Below are positions 1 to 8,253 of a stretch of 26,829 nt of DNA, piece by piece. Positions within the stretch are counted from its first letter, which is position 1, and each line of letters begins with the position of its first letter. Both the position numbers and the translations under genes were made by a program. The stretch is from Candidatus Sigynarchaeota archaeon. GTDB taxonomy: Archaea > Asgardarchaeota > Jordarchaeia > Jordarchaeales > Jordarchaeaceae. The notes beneath the pieces are model-generated. The model searched no databases. It saw only the letters and a program-made list of their open reading frames with translations, and was not told the DNA's origin. The stretch spans positions 1-26,829 of the forward strand of contig JAUQYY010000247.1 of the NCBI GenBank assembly GCA_030587505.1, read 5' to 3'.

Positions 1-11
1 CCAAGCAAAGG

Positions 12-212
12 CTAAAAGTAAAAAAAACAAAGTTCAACAATCATCAAAATGGAAAACGCAGCCGCAAGAAAGAGAAAAAGCGTTATCCGCTCTTTTTTAA
101 AGAAAACAGTTAGAGACAAGCCACAAAGAACACCATAAGCCAGTATAATTAACCAGCGCAGAGAGATAACAAGTGGATCCGACAAAAAGGTTGATGCGAA
201 CACGGGAATCAC
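12..212 (-). CDS. Small putative two-helix membrane protein
   Basis: This is an unrecognised 66-residue protein starting at a GTG. Two hydrophobic stretches (about residues 15-37 and 44-65) are separated by a short charged turn (KKER), which suggests a helical hairpin in the membrane with almost no soluble part. The start overlaps a GGGTGAT sequence and no well-spaced ribosome-binding site is visible, so it may be leaderless or not a gene. It lies on the same strand as the thermosome gene and downstream of it, but over 130 bases away. No function can be assigned. Confidence 0.35.
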   Translation of the reverse strand: MIPVFASTFLSDPLVISLRWLIILAYGVLCGLSLTVFFKKERITLFLFLAAAFSILMIVELCFFYF

Positions 213-344
213 CCTAGCTCAGAATTGTAACACTATTACACTCGCTACCTCTAAAAATCTTTCGAAAAAGAAAACCAAGAGTGAAACGACAGCGAATAAA
301 GACAAGGTTACTAATAAATAAAAATGGGAAGAAAAAGGAGCGTA

Positions 345-2030
345 TCACATCATCCCTGGCGGCATGCCGCCCATTCCGCCCATGCCGCCCATTCCGCCCA
401 TTCCGCCGCCACCGGCTCCTCCGCTCTTTCCTTCTTCGGATTCGCTGTGTGGCTTGGAGGCTATGACATCGTCGATTCTCAGAATCATTTCGGAAGCTTC
501 GCTCGCAGATGTGATGGCCTGCTTCTTGACGCGGAGAGGTTCGACAACACCCGCTTTTATCATATCAGCGACTTCACCGGTGTTAATGTCCACACCCACC
601 CAGAGACCGTCATCCTTCTCGTGAGCCGCGCGAAGCTTGACTATAACATCGAGCTGGTCGTGACCCGCGTTCTCAGCCAGAGTCTTGGGAATAATCTCCA
701 GAGACTCAGCGAAGGCCTCAATGGCGAGCTGCTCGCGCCCACCAACAGACTCAGCGTAGTCCTTCAAGCGTTTCGCAAGCTCTATTTCGGGTGCTCCGCC
801 GCCGGCCACCATCTTTCTGTCCTCGAGCACATCTCTGACAACGCTCAGAGCATCGTTGAGCGCACGCTCACCCTCGTCCACAACATGTTCGGTTCCTCCG
901 CGTATGACAACGGTCACGGCCTTCGGATTCTTGCAATCGCGGACGTAAACCATCTTGTCGGTTGCAACCTTTATTTCCTCGACGAGCCCTGCCTCTCCAA
1001 GGTTTTCAGGCTTCAGCTCCTTCAGGTTTGTGACAACAGTGCCACCGGTGGCTTTCGCGAGTTTCTCCATGTCGGACTTCTTGACTCTTCGAACCGCCGC
1101 TATGCCTGCCTTTGCCAGGTAGTGCTGGGCGGTGTCGTCTATACCCTTCTGGCAGAATATAAAGTTGGCTCCGCTCGCCTTGATGTTTTCAACCATCTGT
1201 CTGAGCATTCTTTGTTCTTCGTCCAGGAACGCTTGCATCTGACTCGGATCATTTATCCTGATTTCCGCATCGAATTCCGTCTTCTCGATTTCTATCGGTG
1301 CATCCACCAACGCGATCTTCGCGTTCTTGACAGACTTGGGCATGGCTGGGTGTACAAGCTCCTTGTCAACGACCATACCCTTCACTAGCTCGGTTTCCAG
1401 GATGCTCTTTCCCTGCTTTTTGATAATGTTAACCATGTCTCTGTTGGCTTCAAGCTTACCGTCCTTTTCCTCGGCGATCTGTTTTATCGCGTCCACGGCA
1501 ATCTTCGCAAAGTGCTCCTTCGCCCCGAGAACTGACTTGCTGTTCATGGATGTGATGGCAATCTTTTTGAGGGTTTCCTCATCGTCTGGGTCTACGTCGA
1601 TGGCGATTTCGTCCAAGACCTTCTTCGCATAATCGGCCGCTTTCTTGTACCCGCTGACTATAATCGTTGGGTGTATTTTCTGGTCGAGAAGCTCCTCGGC
1701 TCTCTTCAACAGTTCTCCCGCTATGACGACAGCTGTGGTCGTACCGTCTCCGACCTCGTCGTCCTGGGTCTTCGCAACACCGACCAGCATCTTAGCCGCT
1801 GGGTGCTGCACGTCGATCTCATCCAAAATTGCGGCTCCATCGTTGGTGATGGTTACGTCTCCTAGGCTGTCAACCAGCATCTTGTCCATGCCCCGTGGTC
1901 CCAGTGTGCTCCTCACCGCTTCGGCTATTACCCTTGCTGCCATTATGTTTGATCTCTGTGCGTCTCTTCCGCGGGTTCTTTCCGAGCCTTCCTTTAATAT
2001 GAGTACAGGCACTCCTCCGAGTTGCGCCAT
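345..2030 (-). CDS. Thermosome subunit (group II chaperonin)
   Basis: ATP-dependent cytosolic chaperonin subunit that forms the double-ring folding chamber of archaea, related to eukaryotic CCT. The 561 residues match the usual family length. Visible signatures are LGPRGMDKM (residues 43-51), the nucleotide-binding GDGTTT (94-99), a GGGAPE segment in the second half of the equatorial domain, and the flexible Gly-Gly-Met tail typical of thermosomes. The ATG is preceded by GGAGGA at six bases, which fixes the start. The gene follows hsp20 by 55 bases on the same strand, so the two probably form a heat-shock operon served by the strong TATA box upstream of hsp20. Identification is very secure; which paralogue (alpha or beta) it is cannot be told here. 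Confidence 0.97.
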   Translation of the reverse strand: MAQLGGVPVLILKEGSERTRGRDAQRSNIMAARVIAEAVRSTLGPRGMDKMLVDSLGDVTITNDGAAILDEIDVQHPAAKMLVGVAKTQDDEVGDGTTTAVVIAGELLKRAEELLDQKIHPTIIVSGYKKAADYAKKVLDEIAIDVDPDDEETLKKIAITSMNSKSVLGAKEHFAKIAVDAIKQIAEEKDGKLEANRDMVNIIKKQGKSILETELVKGMVVDKELVHPAMPKSVKNAKIALVDAPIEIEKTEFDAEIRINDPSQMQAFLDEEQRMLRQMVENIKASGANFIFCQKGIDDTAQHYLAKAGIAAVRRVKKSDMEKLAKATGGTVVTNLKELKPENLGEAGLVEEIKVATDKMVYVRDCKNPKAVTVVIRGGTEHVVDEGERALNDALSVVRDVLEDRKMVAGGGAPEIELAKRLKDYAESVGGREQLAIEAFAESLEIIPKTLAENAGHDQLDVIVKLRAAHEKDDGLWVGVDINTGEVADMIKAGVVEPLRVKKQAITSASEASEMILRIDDVIASKPHSESEEGKSGGAGGGGMGGMGGMGGMGGMPPGMM

Positions 2031-2085
2031 TTCTATTCCTCCATTTTGTTCAATTTTTCAAATCGCGTTTTTTGATTTTTTGAGA

Positions 2086-2649
2086 TTATTCGATCTTTAT
2101 TCCTGTTCCTTTCTTCTCTTTTTTAGGAATCTTTATTTCGAGTATTCCATTCTTGTAGCTAGCTTTAGCTTTTTCAGGATCAACTACGGCTGGAAGTTGA
2201 ACCTTTTTGTAGAACTTATTACCAGCCCTAATCTCCACTTCGTTTTCGGTGCTGTTTAGCTGGATTTCTTCCTTATCTATTCCAGGGGTTTCAGCCACGA
2301 TTACTACCTCATTCTCCGTTTCTATTACATCGGTAAGAGGCTCTCTGGTTTCAGGAATTTCTCTCAGCGACCCCGGAACGCCCAGTCTAGCTCCCTTTGG
2401 CAGGTTTCCGAACTCCCTGATCTCGGGCTTCCCATCAGGTCCGATTGTCATAGACCAACCGTAGACGAATGGCCCTGTGATCTCTGTTCCGTCTGAGAGT
2501 TTTCTTTTTGGAAGCTTTTCCAATTCCTTCAAGTCAAACTCGGGAAACGGGAATTCTGAAAAGAATCTTCGCTCCATCTCTTCGAACATTTCGCGTATCT
2601 CATCGAATATGTCTCTGTATCTTCTTCTTCTCCTGTCCCAGAAACTCAT
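2086..2649 (-). CDS. Hsp20/alpha-crystallin small heat shock protein
   Basis: Holdase chaperone that binds unfolding proteins and passes them to ATP-driven machines such as the neighbouring thermosome. The 187-residue protein has an arginine-rich, Phe-rich N-terminal arm (residues 1-35), then a stretch with FVYGWSMTIGPDG that is common in archaeal members, then an alpha-crystallin domain from about residue 100, closing with the NGILEIKIPK strand (the GxLxI signature). It ends with an IxI-type tail (IKIE), used for oligomer contacts. The ATG follows a GAGGG element. It is the first gene of the presumed hsp20-thermosome unit. Confidence 0.95.
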   Translation of the reverse strand: MSFWDRRRRRYRDIFDEIREMFEEMERRFFSEFPFPEFDLKELEKLPKRKLSDGTEITGPFVYGWSMTIGPDGKPEIREFGNLPKGARLGVPGSLREIPETREPLTDVIETENEVVIVAETPGIDKEEIQLNSTENEVEIRAGNKFYKKVQLPAVVDPEKAKASYKNGILEIKIPKKEKKGTGIKIE

Positions 2650-2720
2650 TTTTGAACCCTCTCAAATTCCTTACGGAGAATATGGTTAGACTGATTCAAG
2701 TCGGAGTGTACTAGCACTTC

Positions 2721-2736
2721 TATATAAACATTTCGG
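2721..2736 (-). promoter_or_regulatory. BRE/TATA promoter of the hsp20-thermosome unit
   Basis: On the minus strand this reads CCGAAATGTTTATATA, a purine-rich TFB-recognition-like element followed by a near-ideal archaeal TATA box. It lies about 75-85 bases upstream of the hsp20 ATG, which would give a leader of roughly 50 bases. It is one of the strongest promoter-like sites in the window. No heat-shock operator was recognised. Confidence 0.65.
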
Positions 2737-2759
2737 ATAACGTCGGGGGCATGATGTAG

Positions 2760-3059
2760 TAGGTATGTATTTTATTTTTTTGGGTTTGTTGGTGGTTTGT
2801 CTATCTCCTTTTTTAAGCCTTGATTCCCGGAAAGAAGCCCCCATAAATTCCCCTTCACAACCGCTAAGTCACATACACCCCCTCAAAAAACATACATATT
2901 ACATCGTGCCAACGTCGGAGCTGCTGCCAACAAACTAACCACCGTGTTCCAGACAGGAAAAAAATATCAGGGTAAAGAAAAAACATAGATAAAGATTCGG
3001 TTCGATTATAGAGCCTGTTTTTCTAGCTTGTTTCAGTTTTTGTGTTTAACGGACATTTT
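2760..3059. other. 300-base intergenic stretch, no gene seen
   Basis: This lies between the divergent-side flank of hsp20 and the 3' end of the membrane protein gene. It holds T-rich and C-rich low-complexity patches and scattered stop codons in all frames. I see no tRNA-like arms, no conserved small ORF and no convincing inverted repeat. Confidence 0.5.
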
Positions 3060-4544
3060 CTATCGTTTTTCAGTTCTAATTAATCTACTCGGGTTTTTTG
3101 GGGCTGCGCTCTTTTCCTCAATTAGACGGTAGTATAAGATGGTGACCATAATGTTAAACAGGGGGAGTGTGGTTGCGGTTATGGTCCCCATTATTAGTGC
3201 GAATCCTATTAGGGAAGGCAGAGAGTTAACAAGCGAAGATGCAGAAGCCACGGTGAAATAATCTGCGGGGCTGATGATTGTCGGCACCGTTGGCGCTAAT
3301 TTAAACGCGAGGAGATAGCCCAGAATTATGGTTAGAACCGCCACTGTTCCCCCAAAGGCCAGCAATTTGAACGTTTCCAACCTTCTTCCATGGGTTAATT
3401 CAATGCTTCTGGTGATACCTCCGGTTACGTCAGTTCCCTCCACTACTATTACCTGTAAAACCAGCGATAGGACTACAGCTAGGTAGATTCCAGGAACCAC
3501 AAAAACAGCCAGGCCCGCAATCAGAATCATGGCTAGAACAAGGGAACCGGCCAACAGTTTTCCAGAACACCTTGCCGCGGTTCTCAGGCTTTCTCCGAGG
3601 GAGGAGTCCACCCGGGTTACGTGATCATAAGTGTACTTTATGACCATACCTTCGGCCACAAGGGGCAGAAGGAAGCTCAAGAGAATCACTAAGTAGTAGA
3701 TGATCGGTATGCTAAAAGTCGTGATTTGCAGGAGCAGATGATTCCTATGAAGTGGGGAATGGAATGGATTGATTGGCGAGAACAGTTCAAAATTCACAAG
3801 CTGGGTTACACCTCTCGCGATTGAAATAAGAAGTATCTGTAGAGAGACCAGAACGGCGAAGAGTAAGGTTACCCTAGGGAATAACGCTTTCCAAGTTGTT
3901 AACGAAAAATCAAGCACCTCAGAAAGGTTACCGGGGACTCGGGGCTTAGACTTCTCGCGCTCAAGCGAATCAAGAAAACCTGAGGCGAAAATCACTAAAC
4001 CCAAGAGGACTATTCCGAGGGAAAGTGAAAGGTAAGGGGACACCGATGAGAATACCTGTGCGACCGGAGCCACCGCAATAGTTTTTCCCACCACAAGCAA
4101 AGGACCGCTGTTACCGTTCTCCCACTCTATTTTGAAGAACCAAGGAAACCACGGGTTCGGCACGAGAAACCCCGCCGCGTAACAGTTTTCCATCCTGAAC
4201 ACCGTGGGGCTTCCGGGAACGAGGGAAGTTATGGTGAAATTGATTGGCCCGCTCGCAACAAAGTAGCCTCCAATAAAAACGCTGCTCCCAGAAGGGGAGC
4301 CAAAAAGCGAAGCATCAAGCGGATAAGAAGGAAATTGCACCTGAACCGTTCCGGGCGCAGAAAAGAGATAGTAACCCTCACCGATTTGCCCCCCTGGAAA
4401 GGCCAACCCCACACCCACATTCACTATGGGAGCCCTAATCGGCGCCTGCCTAAACTGTGGAGCATAGTTACCCGCCACGCCGATAATCAGCCCGAAGCCC
4501 GACAGGATAACACCGATAAGCATCAGCCTCGACAGCTTCACCAA
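3060..4544 (-). CDS. Multi-pass membrane protein (DUF975/YciC-like C-terminal half)
   Basis: A 494-residue protein of unknown function. A first membrane segment (about residues 7-27) is followed by a soluble, Pro/Gly/Phe-rich domain to about 170 that probably lies outside the cell, then a second membrane segment (172-192), a charged cytosolic linker, and four or more further membrane spans. The C-terminal half carries VVPGIYLAVVLSLV followed by a VVEG...RSIELTHGR segment, the pattern of DUF975 and glycerophosphodiesterase-type membrane domains. The TTG start follows GGGGT by about six bases. It is clearly paralogous in layout to the gene at 8254-9747, but lacks that protein's zinc ribbon and ends in a short basic tail. 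Confidence 0.85.
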   Translation of the reverse strand: MVKLSRLMLIGVILSGFGLIIGVAGNYAPQFRQAPIRAPIVNVGVGLAFPGGQIGEGYYLFSAPGTVQVQFPSYPLDASLFGSPSGSSVFIGGYFVASGPINFTITSLVPGSPTVFRMENCYAAGFLVPNPWFPWFFKIEWENGNSGPLLVVGKTIAVAPVAQVFSSVSPYLSLSLGIVLLGLVIFASGFLDSLEREKSKPRVPGNLSEVLDFSLTTWKALFPRVTLLFAVLVSLQILLISIARGVTQLVNFELFSPINPFHSPLHRNHLLLQITTFSIPIIYYLVILLSFLLPLVAEGMVIKYTYDHVTRVDSSLGESLRTAARCSGKLLAGSLVLAMILIAGLAVFVVPGIYLAVVLSLVLQVIVVEGTDVTGGITRSIELTHGRRLETFKLLAFGGTVAVLTIILGYLLAFKLAPTVPTIISPADYFTVASASSLVNSLPSLIGFALIMGTITATTLPLFNIMVTILYYRLIEEKSAAPKNPSRLIRTEKR

Positions 4545-4594
4545 ACCAGAAACCCCAAAGACACTTTACGCACAGATACACTCTTTAGGAGAGC

Positions 4595-4607
4595 TTAGTA
4601 TAAATAA
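4595..4607. promoter_or_regulatory. Shared symmetric TATA region between divergent genes
   Basis: TTAGTATAAATAA can be read as a TATA box on both strands (TTATTTATACTAA on the minus strand). It lies about 50 bases from both divergent starts (TTG at 4544 on minus, ATG at 4660 on plus). It is therefore a candidate for bidirectional firing of the membrane-protein gene and the TrmO gene. Confidence 0.5.
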
Positions 4608-4659
4608 CTTTGGTTTCAAAACTCGCAACCAAACTGGATAGACACGGGAAAGGGGAACC

Positions 4660-5127
4660 ATGACCAAAAGAAAACGCATATATGGAAAAGCCGTTTTTGA
4701 GCCTATTGGACACGTCGAATCGATAATAGACCCCGAACACAGGTATAATCCGAAAGAAGTCACAGCAAAAATCATCATCAAACCCGAACTCGAAGAAGCT
4801 CTCCAAGGAATCGAAGAATTTTCACACATAATAGTGATCTTCTGGACCCACAAATTCTCAGACACACCCTACCCCCTAAAAGTACACCCCAAACGCTCAC
4901 CAGACCTGCCACTTAGGGGTGTCCTCGCCACCAGATCCCCCATCCGCCCCAACTGCGTAGGCCTTTCAACGGTAAAACTAGAAAACAGGAAAAACAACAT
5001 TCTTGAAGTCAAAGGTCTTGACGCGTACAACGAAACACCAGTACTAGACATCAAACCCTACATCAAAGCTCTGGACTGCATCCCCGACGCCAAGGAACCA
5101 GCATTTATCGAAGAAAGGAGAAGCTAA
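4660..5127 (+). CDS. trmO: TrmO/TsaA-family tRNA methyltransferase
   Basis: A 155-residue protein of the UPF0066/TsaA family. Characterised members N6-methylate the N6-threonylcarbamoyladenosine at position 37 of certain tRNAs, using S-adenosylmethionine. The family block GVLATRSPIRPNCVGLSTV, the KGLDAYNETPVLDIKPY strand and an N-terminal PIGHV motif are all present, and the length fits single-domain archaeal members. The ATG follows a GGGAAAGGGG purine run. The stop overlaps the stop of the convergent FmdE-like gene by four bases. The family call is secure; the exact tRNA substrate is inferred. Confidence 0.9.
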   Translation: MTKRKRIYGKAVFEPIGHVESIIDPEHRYNPKEVTAKIIIKPELEEALQGIEEFSHIIVIFWTHKFSDTPYPLKVHPKRSPDLPLRGVLATRSPIRPNCVGLSTVKLENRKNNILEVKGLDAYNETPVLDIKPYIKALDCIPDAKEPAFIEERRS

Positions 5128-5720
5128 ACAACCCGGTAATAGTTGGTGTCAGTTGCACACGGGATACACAAACGCCTTCCACCCTTAACCACCGTCTTTG
5201 TCTCCATAGTCATCTCCCCACACTTCTCACACCGCACCGACTGCCTAATCTCAGCCATTGGCGGCTCATCCATCTCAACCCTGCTTATGTCAAAAACCTC
5301 ATCATCAGGCAGATCCCCGAACCTCCTAGCAATCTCAGCAAACCCCGTCATCTTCCTCTCAGGGTCCCCTTCACACATAGCTTCCACCAGATCCTCACCC
5401 CCAATCTTCCCGATACTCTCAGGCTTGAAAACAAGCCGAACAGCCTTCGCCCCATCCCTGAGATAAAAGGTAGCCGCCATCTTCCCGTAATCCCTGAAGG
5501 AAAGGTTACCCTTCCCAAACGTGGCACCCGTAACAACCTGCAAACCATCCACCGCACAGCTATCATTCTCAACAATCACGTAAAGCTCCTCATCAGAGGA
5601 CCGCTTAGCACCCAAAGCATTCAAACCCGCAACACCCATCCTAACACCAATCAACAAACCAGGACAAATATGTCCATGAAACCTCACAGCGTCCTCAACC
5701 AAACCCCAAAAATCAACCAT
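5124..5720 (-). CDS. FmdE-family protein with C-terminal zinc ribbon
   Basis: A 198-residue protein related to formylmethanofuran dehydrogenase subunit E. The N-terminal FHGHICPG motif (His15, His17, Cys19) and the NDSCAVDGLQ and FGKGNLSFRDYGK segments are diagnostic of FmdE. The C-terminus adds a CEKC...CIPC zinc ribbon. Members occur widely in archaea without methanogenesis, and their activity is not well defined; a metal- or cofactor-binding role is likely. I prefer the ATG at 5720, ten bases after GGAGGT. A GTG directly before it (5723) is spaced seven bases and may be the true start; the in-frame ATG at 5750 lies upstream of that Shine-Dalgarno and is unlikely. No other formylmethanofuran dehydrogenase subunit is in the window. 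Confidence 0.85.
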   Translation of the reverse strand: MVDFWGLVEDAVRFHGHICPGLLIGVRMGVAGLNALGAKRSSDEELYVIVENDSCAVDGLQVVTGATFGKGNLSFRDYGKMAATFYLRDGAKAVRLVFKPESIGKIGGEDLVEAMCEGDPERKMTGFAEIARRFGDLPDDEVFDISRVEMDEPPMAEIRQSVRCEKCGEMTMETKTVVKGGRRLCIPCATDTNYYRVV

Positions 5721-5798
5721 CACAAACAAAACCTCCAAAACCCATTCCAAGCTGTAAACACAAACCCTTCAATAAGGAGTAAAGACTAAGAGAAAGGA

Positions 5799-5919
5799 GG
5801 AAACACGCCCCCTGGACGTCAAAGACCCTCGACGCCTAGGCGCCCGCCACACTCAGCCCTACGCCGCAGACCAGTCGAGGGACGCAAAGGAAGGAGGTAG
5901 ACAGTAGGGGCGCGTTCCC
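5799..5919 (-). ncRNA. Candidate structured non-coding RNA, unassigned
   Basis: A GC-rich island of about 120 bases in an otherwise A/T-rich spacer. Read on the minus strand, its ends pair in a 13-14 base-pair stem (5919-5907 with 5799-5811). Two of the pairs are G-U wobbles on the minus strand, which would be A-C mismatches on the plus strand, so the structure favours minus-strand transcription. Inside, the 8-base arms 5881-5874 and 5833-5826 pair perfectly, and a third short stem can form (5865-5862 with 5842-5839). A TATA-like TTTTTAAAC overlaps the stop codon of the preceding gene about 25 bases upstream of the 5' end. I could not match it to tRNA, 5S, SRP or RNase P signatures. Confidence 0.5.
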
Positions 5920-5940
5920 AAAGAGTTTATATCTTACGGT

Positions 5941-7287
5941 TTAAAAACCCTTTTGCTTCTGAACATACTCGTAAACCCGATGACCCGCAACAGCACCCTG
6001 AGAAACCGCCACAACCAAGAGCTGCAAGTCGGTCGTCACGTCACCAACGGCGTAAATCCCCTCAAGACTAGTCCTCTGATTCCTATCGACCTTAATAAAT
6101 CCCCTATCATCAACCTCAACACCAAGCTTACTGTAAATCTCCGTATTCGGAGTCATCCCAACCGCAAGAACCACACGGTCGACCACAAGCTCGAAATCCT
6201 CATCCTCATTCAAATCGTGTAAAACAACCTTCTCCACACCGTCCTCGCCCTCAATCTTAACGAGCTCAGTCTCGGACAAAAGCTTAATCTTATCCGAACG
6301 CTTAACCGCTTTAACATCCCTCAGCAAACCAACAAGCTCCTTCTCCCTAAAAGCAAAGGTTAGCTTATCAGCAACATCCTCCAAAGCCAAGGCAGACTCC
6401 AGAGCCTGCTCACCATTACCATAAACCAGCACACGCTTACCCATAAACTTCTCCGGATAAGTCACATAGTAGCAAACACCCTTATCATCATCACTAAACT
6501 CCTTCTCGCCAGGAATACCCAGAGACAAAGGATAACTGCCAGTCGCAATAATCACAGCCCTAGCACGATACTCACCCATCGCGGTCCTAACAACCCGATC
6601 AGGAGAAACCTCACTCACAAACTCGTTCTTAAACGCAACACCCAAGTCTCGGGCCTGCTTCAACAAGGAAGTCACAAAATCCCTACCCAAAGTATTCTCA
6701 GGCAACCCTGGAAAATTCATGATCCTCTTATTAGGATACAAAGTCGACAAAACACCGACCCAAGACTTACCCTCGAAAACCGCAACACTCAAACCCTTCC
6801 GAGCGACTTGAATAGCAGCAGTCAAACCAGCGGGTCCCCCACCAACAACAACCACGTCGAAGTCAAAGTCGCCTTCCGCCTTCGCCTCGCTGACAACTTC
6901 CCCCATCTCTTTTCTCTCCAAATAATCCTTGATAGCAGCATGCAAAGCATCAGCAGCCAGGTTACTGCAGTGCATCTTAATCGGAGGCAAACCCTCCAAC
7001 TCCTCCGCAACATCCTTACGAGTAATCTTCAAAGCCTCCTCTATAGTCAAACCCTTAGCCATCTCGGTAATCATACTACTGGTAGCAATCGCGCTCCCAC
7101 ACCCATAAGTCTTGAATTTTACGTCATCTAATCGTCCATCATCTGTGACCTTTATGGTCATTTGCATCATATCACCGCATAGGGGATTTCCTACCACTCC
7201 CACCCCGTCCGGGTTGGGTATTTCTCCCACGTTTTTTGGGCTTTTGAAGTGCTCTTTTACTTTTTTGCTGTATTGTGTCGGTTTCAA
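5941..7287 (-). CDS. IscU/NifU scaffold fused to thioredoxin-reductase-like flavoprotein
   Basis: A 448-residue fusion. Residues 1-125 form an IscU-type Fe-S scaffold with the three cluster cysteines in NPLCGD (Cys37), YGCGSA (Cys63) and MHCSNL (Cys107), and Asp39. After a short linker, residues 142-448 form a two-dinucleotide-domain flavoprotein: FAD motif GGGPAG (149-154), NAD(P)-type GNGEQA (290-295) and a C-terminal YAVGDVT FAD motif. The redox CxxC of thioredoxin reductase is degenerate (Cys272-Tyr-Tyr-Val275), so disulfide reduction is unlikely. An electron-supply role for cluster assembly is inferred. The TTG start follows AGGAGG. The IscS-like and TusA-like genes lie nearby on the same strand. 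Confidence 0.92.
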   Translation of the reverse strand: MKPTQYSKKVKEHFKSPKNVGEIPNPDGVGVVGNPLCGDMMQMTIKVTDDGRLDDVKFKTYGCGSAIATSSMITEMAKGLTIEEALKITRKDVAEELEGLPPIKMHCSNLAADALHAAIKDYLERKEMGEVVSEAKAEGDFDFDVVVVGGGPAGLTAAIQVARKGLSVAVFEGKSWVGVLSTLYPNKRIMNFPGLPENTLGRDFVTSLLKQARDLGVAFKNEFVSEVSPDRVVRTAMGEYRARAVIIATGSYPLSLGIPGEKEFSDDDKGVCYYVTYPEKFMGKRVLVYGNGEQALESALALEDVADKLTFAFREKELVGLLRDVKAVKRSDKIKLLSETELVKIEGEDGVEKVVLHDLNEDEDFELVVDRVVLAVGMTPNTEIYSKLGVEVDDRGFIKVDRNQRTSLEGIYAVGDVTTDLQLLVVAVSQGAVAGHRVYEYVQKQKGF

Positions 7288-7369
7288 GTTTTTTCCTCCT
7301 ATTTGCTTGTTTATTTTTGGGTTCTATGTTTTTATTTCTTTTTTGGGGTTTGTTTTGTCCCTACTTCTT

Positions 7370-7390
7370 GTTTTTATTTACAATTGTTAA
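7370..7390 (-). promoter_or_regulatory. Putative promoter and operator of the IscU-TrxR gene
   Basis: The minus strand carries an A/T-rich AAATAAAAAC box (7379-7370) with TTAACAATTGT directly upstream of it (7390-7380; ACAATTGT is palindromic). The plus-strand reading ACAATTGTTAA recurs with one change (ACAGTTGTTAA, 11930-11940) upstream of the TusA-like gene. A common regulator for the two sulfur genes is possible but unproven. Confidence 0.3.
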
Positions 7391-7523
7391 TTTACATTTG
7401 GTATCACCAATTGGCGGTTTATAAGTTTTTTCAGGACTTACATAGCGATTCGTGGATTTTGTCAATTAGGGAGAGTAAAAGGGAGAGTGGATTAGCGTAG
7501 CGTTATGTTGTGTTGGTTGGTCT

Positions 7524-8019
7524 TTAAAGCAGGTTGAGAATTTGAGTTATGTTCGCTATATCTGTATCCAAGTGTATAGCTTTTATTCTAGGACATCCTT
7601 TCCTCACACTTTTTATGTTTAGTTTCTGATCGTCGATGAAGACTACCTCGGGGAAATCTATTTGGATTCCATTCTTTTCTCTGAGCAGTTTTAGTATTGT
7701 TTTTATGTTTCTGTTTTTCCCTTTATGGTTAACTTGAGGGTGAATAAAGTAATGATCGAGTTGGAATAGCTTGAGACACTCCAGCACCATGTTGGGTTCG
7801 GGGCTGTTCAGGCTTGCTACTGGATATTAGGATGCCCCTTTCTTTTAGCTCTTTTAGGACTTTTCGTACGCCGGGAAGTAACCTGACTGTTGAGCCTTCT
7901 GAGTCGCGGAGTGTGTCGGTTCCCGTGGGTTTGAGGGGTGGTTTAAGTAAGGATGCATAGCGTTTACTGACATTCCAGAGCGTGTCGTCCGCGTCGAACA
8001 CGACCAGTTTAGTCTTCAA
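7524..8019 (-). pseudogene. HAD phosphatase (MDP-1-like), broken by a single-base frameshift
   Basis: This resembles magnesium-dependent phosphatase-1-type HAD proteins. The first part has the nucleophile motif VVFDADDTLW and LPGVRKVLKELKERGILIS. The second part, in another frame, continues with NSPEPNMVLECLKLF and the motif IV-type EVVFIDD. Removing one base near 7821 joins ISVASLNSPEPN in a single frame and gives about 164 residues, the usual size. The likely start is a TTG at 8019, seven bases after GAGG; the upstream in-frame ATG at 8121 adds 34 residues without family character. Either the gene is recently inactivated or this is a sequencing or assembly error; the intact-looking protein on both sides favours something very recent. 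Confidence 0.8.
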
Positions 8020-8253
8020 TTTGATGCCTCGCTTCGCTTTCTGTGTGGTGTCCGAGAGATTTAGTAGGGTGGTTTTCGTTTTAAAAATTCTCCAGCGAGT
8101 GGTTAGTTTCAAGAGTCGCATGCATTTTTGGAATTCTCCCCCCCTGGTTTGGAGCGGATGACTCTTGTTGAGGAGTTACCTTCGTCTTGTTTCGTGGATA
8201 ATTTTATTAGAAAGATTCTTCAAGTATAGGGCAAGGAAAGGGAGGATTCGGTT

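Noticed and set aside
364..412. Short tandem repeat (CCGCCCATT units)
   Set aside because: It is the coding sequence of the thermosome's Gly-Gly-Met tail, not a separate repeat element.
324..1388. Long plus-strand reading frame (354 codons) opposite the thermosome gene
   Set aside because: It mirrors the thermosome codon pattern on the other strand, has no ribosome-binding site and no family features, and its start lies in the antisense of the Gly-Gly-Met tail.
1645..2259. Plus-strand reading frame of 204 codons spanning the hsp20-thermosome junction
   Set aside because: Antisense shadow; Ser/Thr-rich composition typical of reversed coding sequence.
5799..5919. tRNA or 5S rRNA in the GC-rich spacer
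   Set aside because: There is no T-arm GGTTCGA-type sequence, no anticodon arm, and no 5S CGAAC...GAAGTTAAGC block; the terminal stem is too long for a tRNA.
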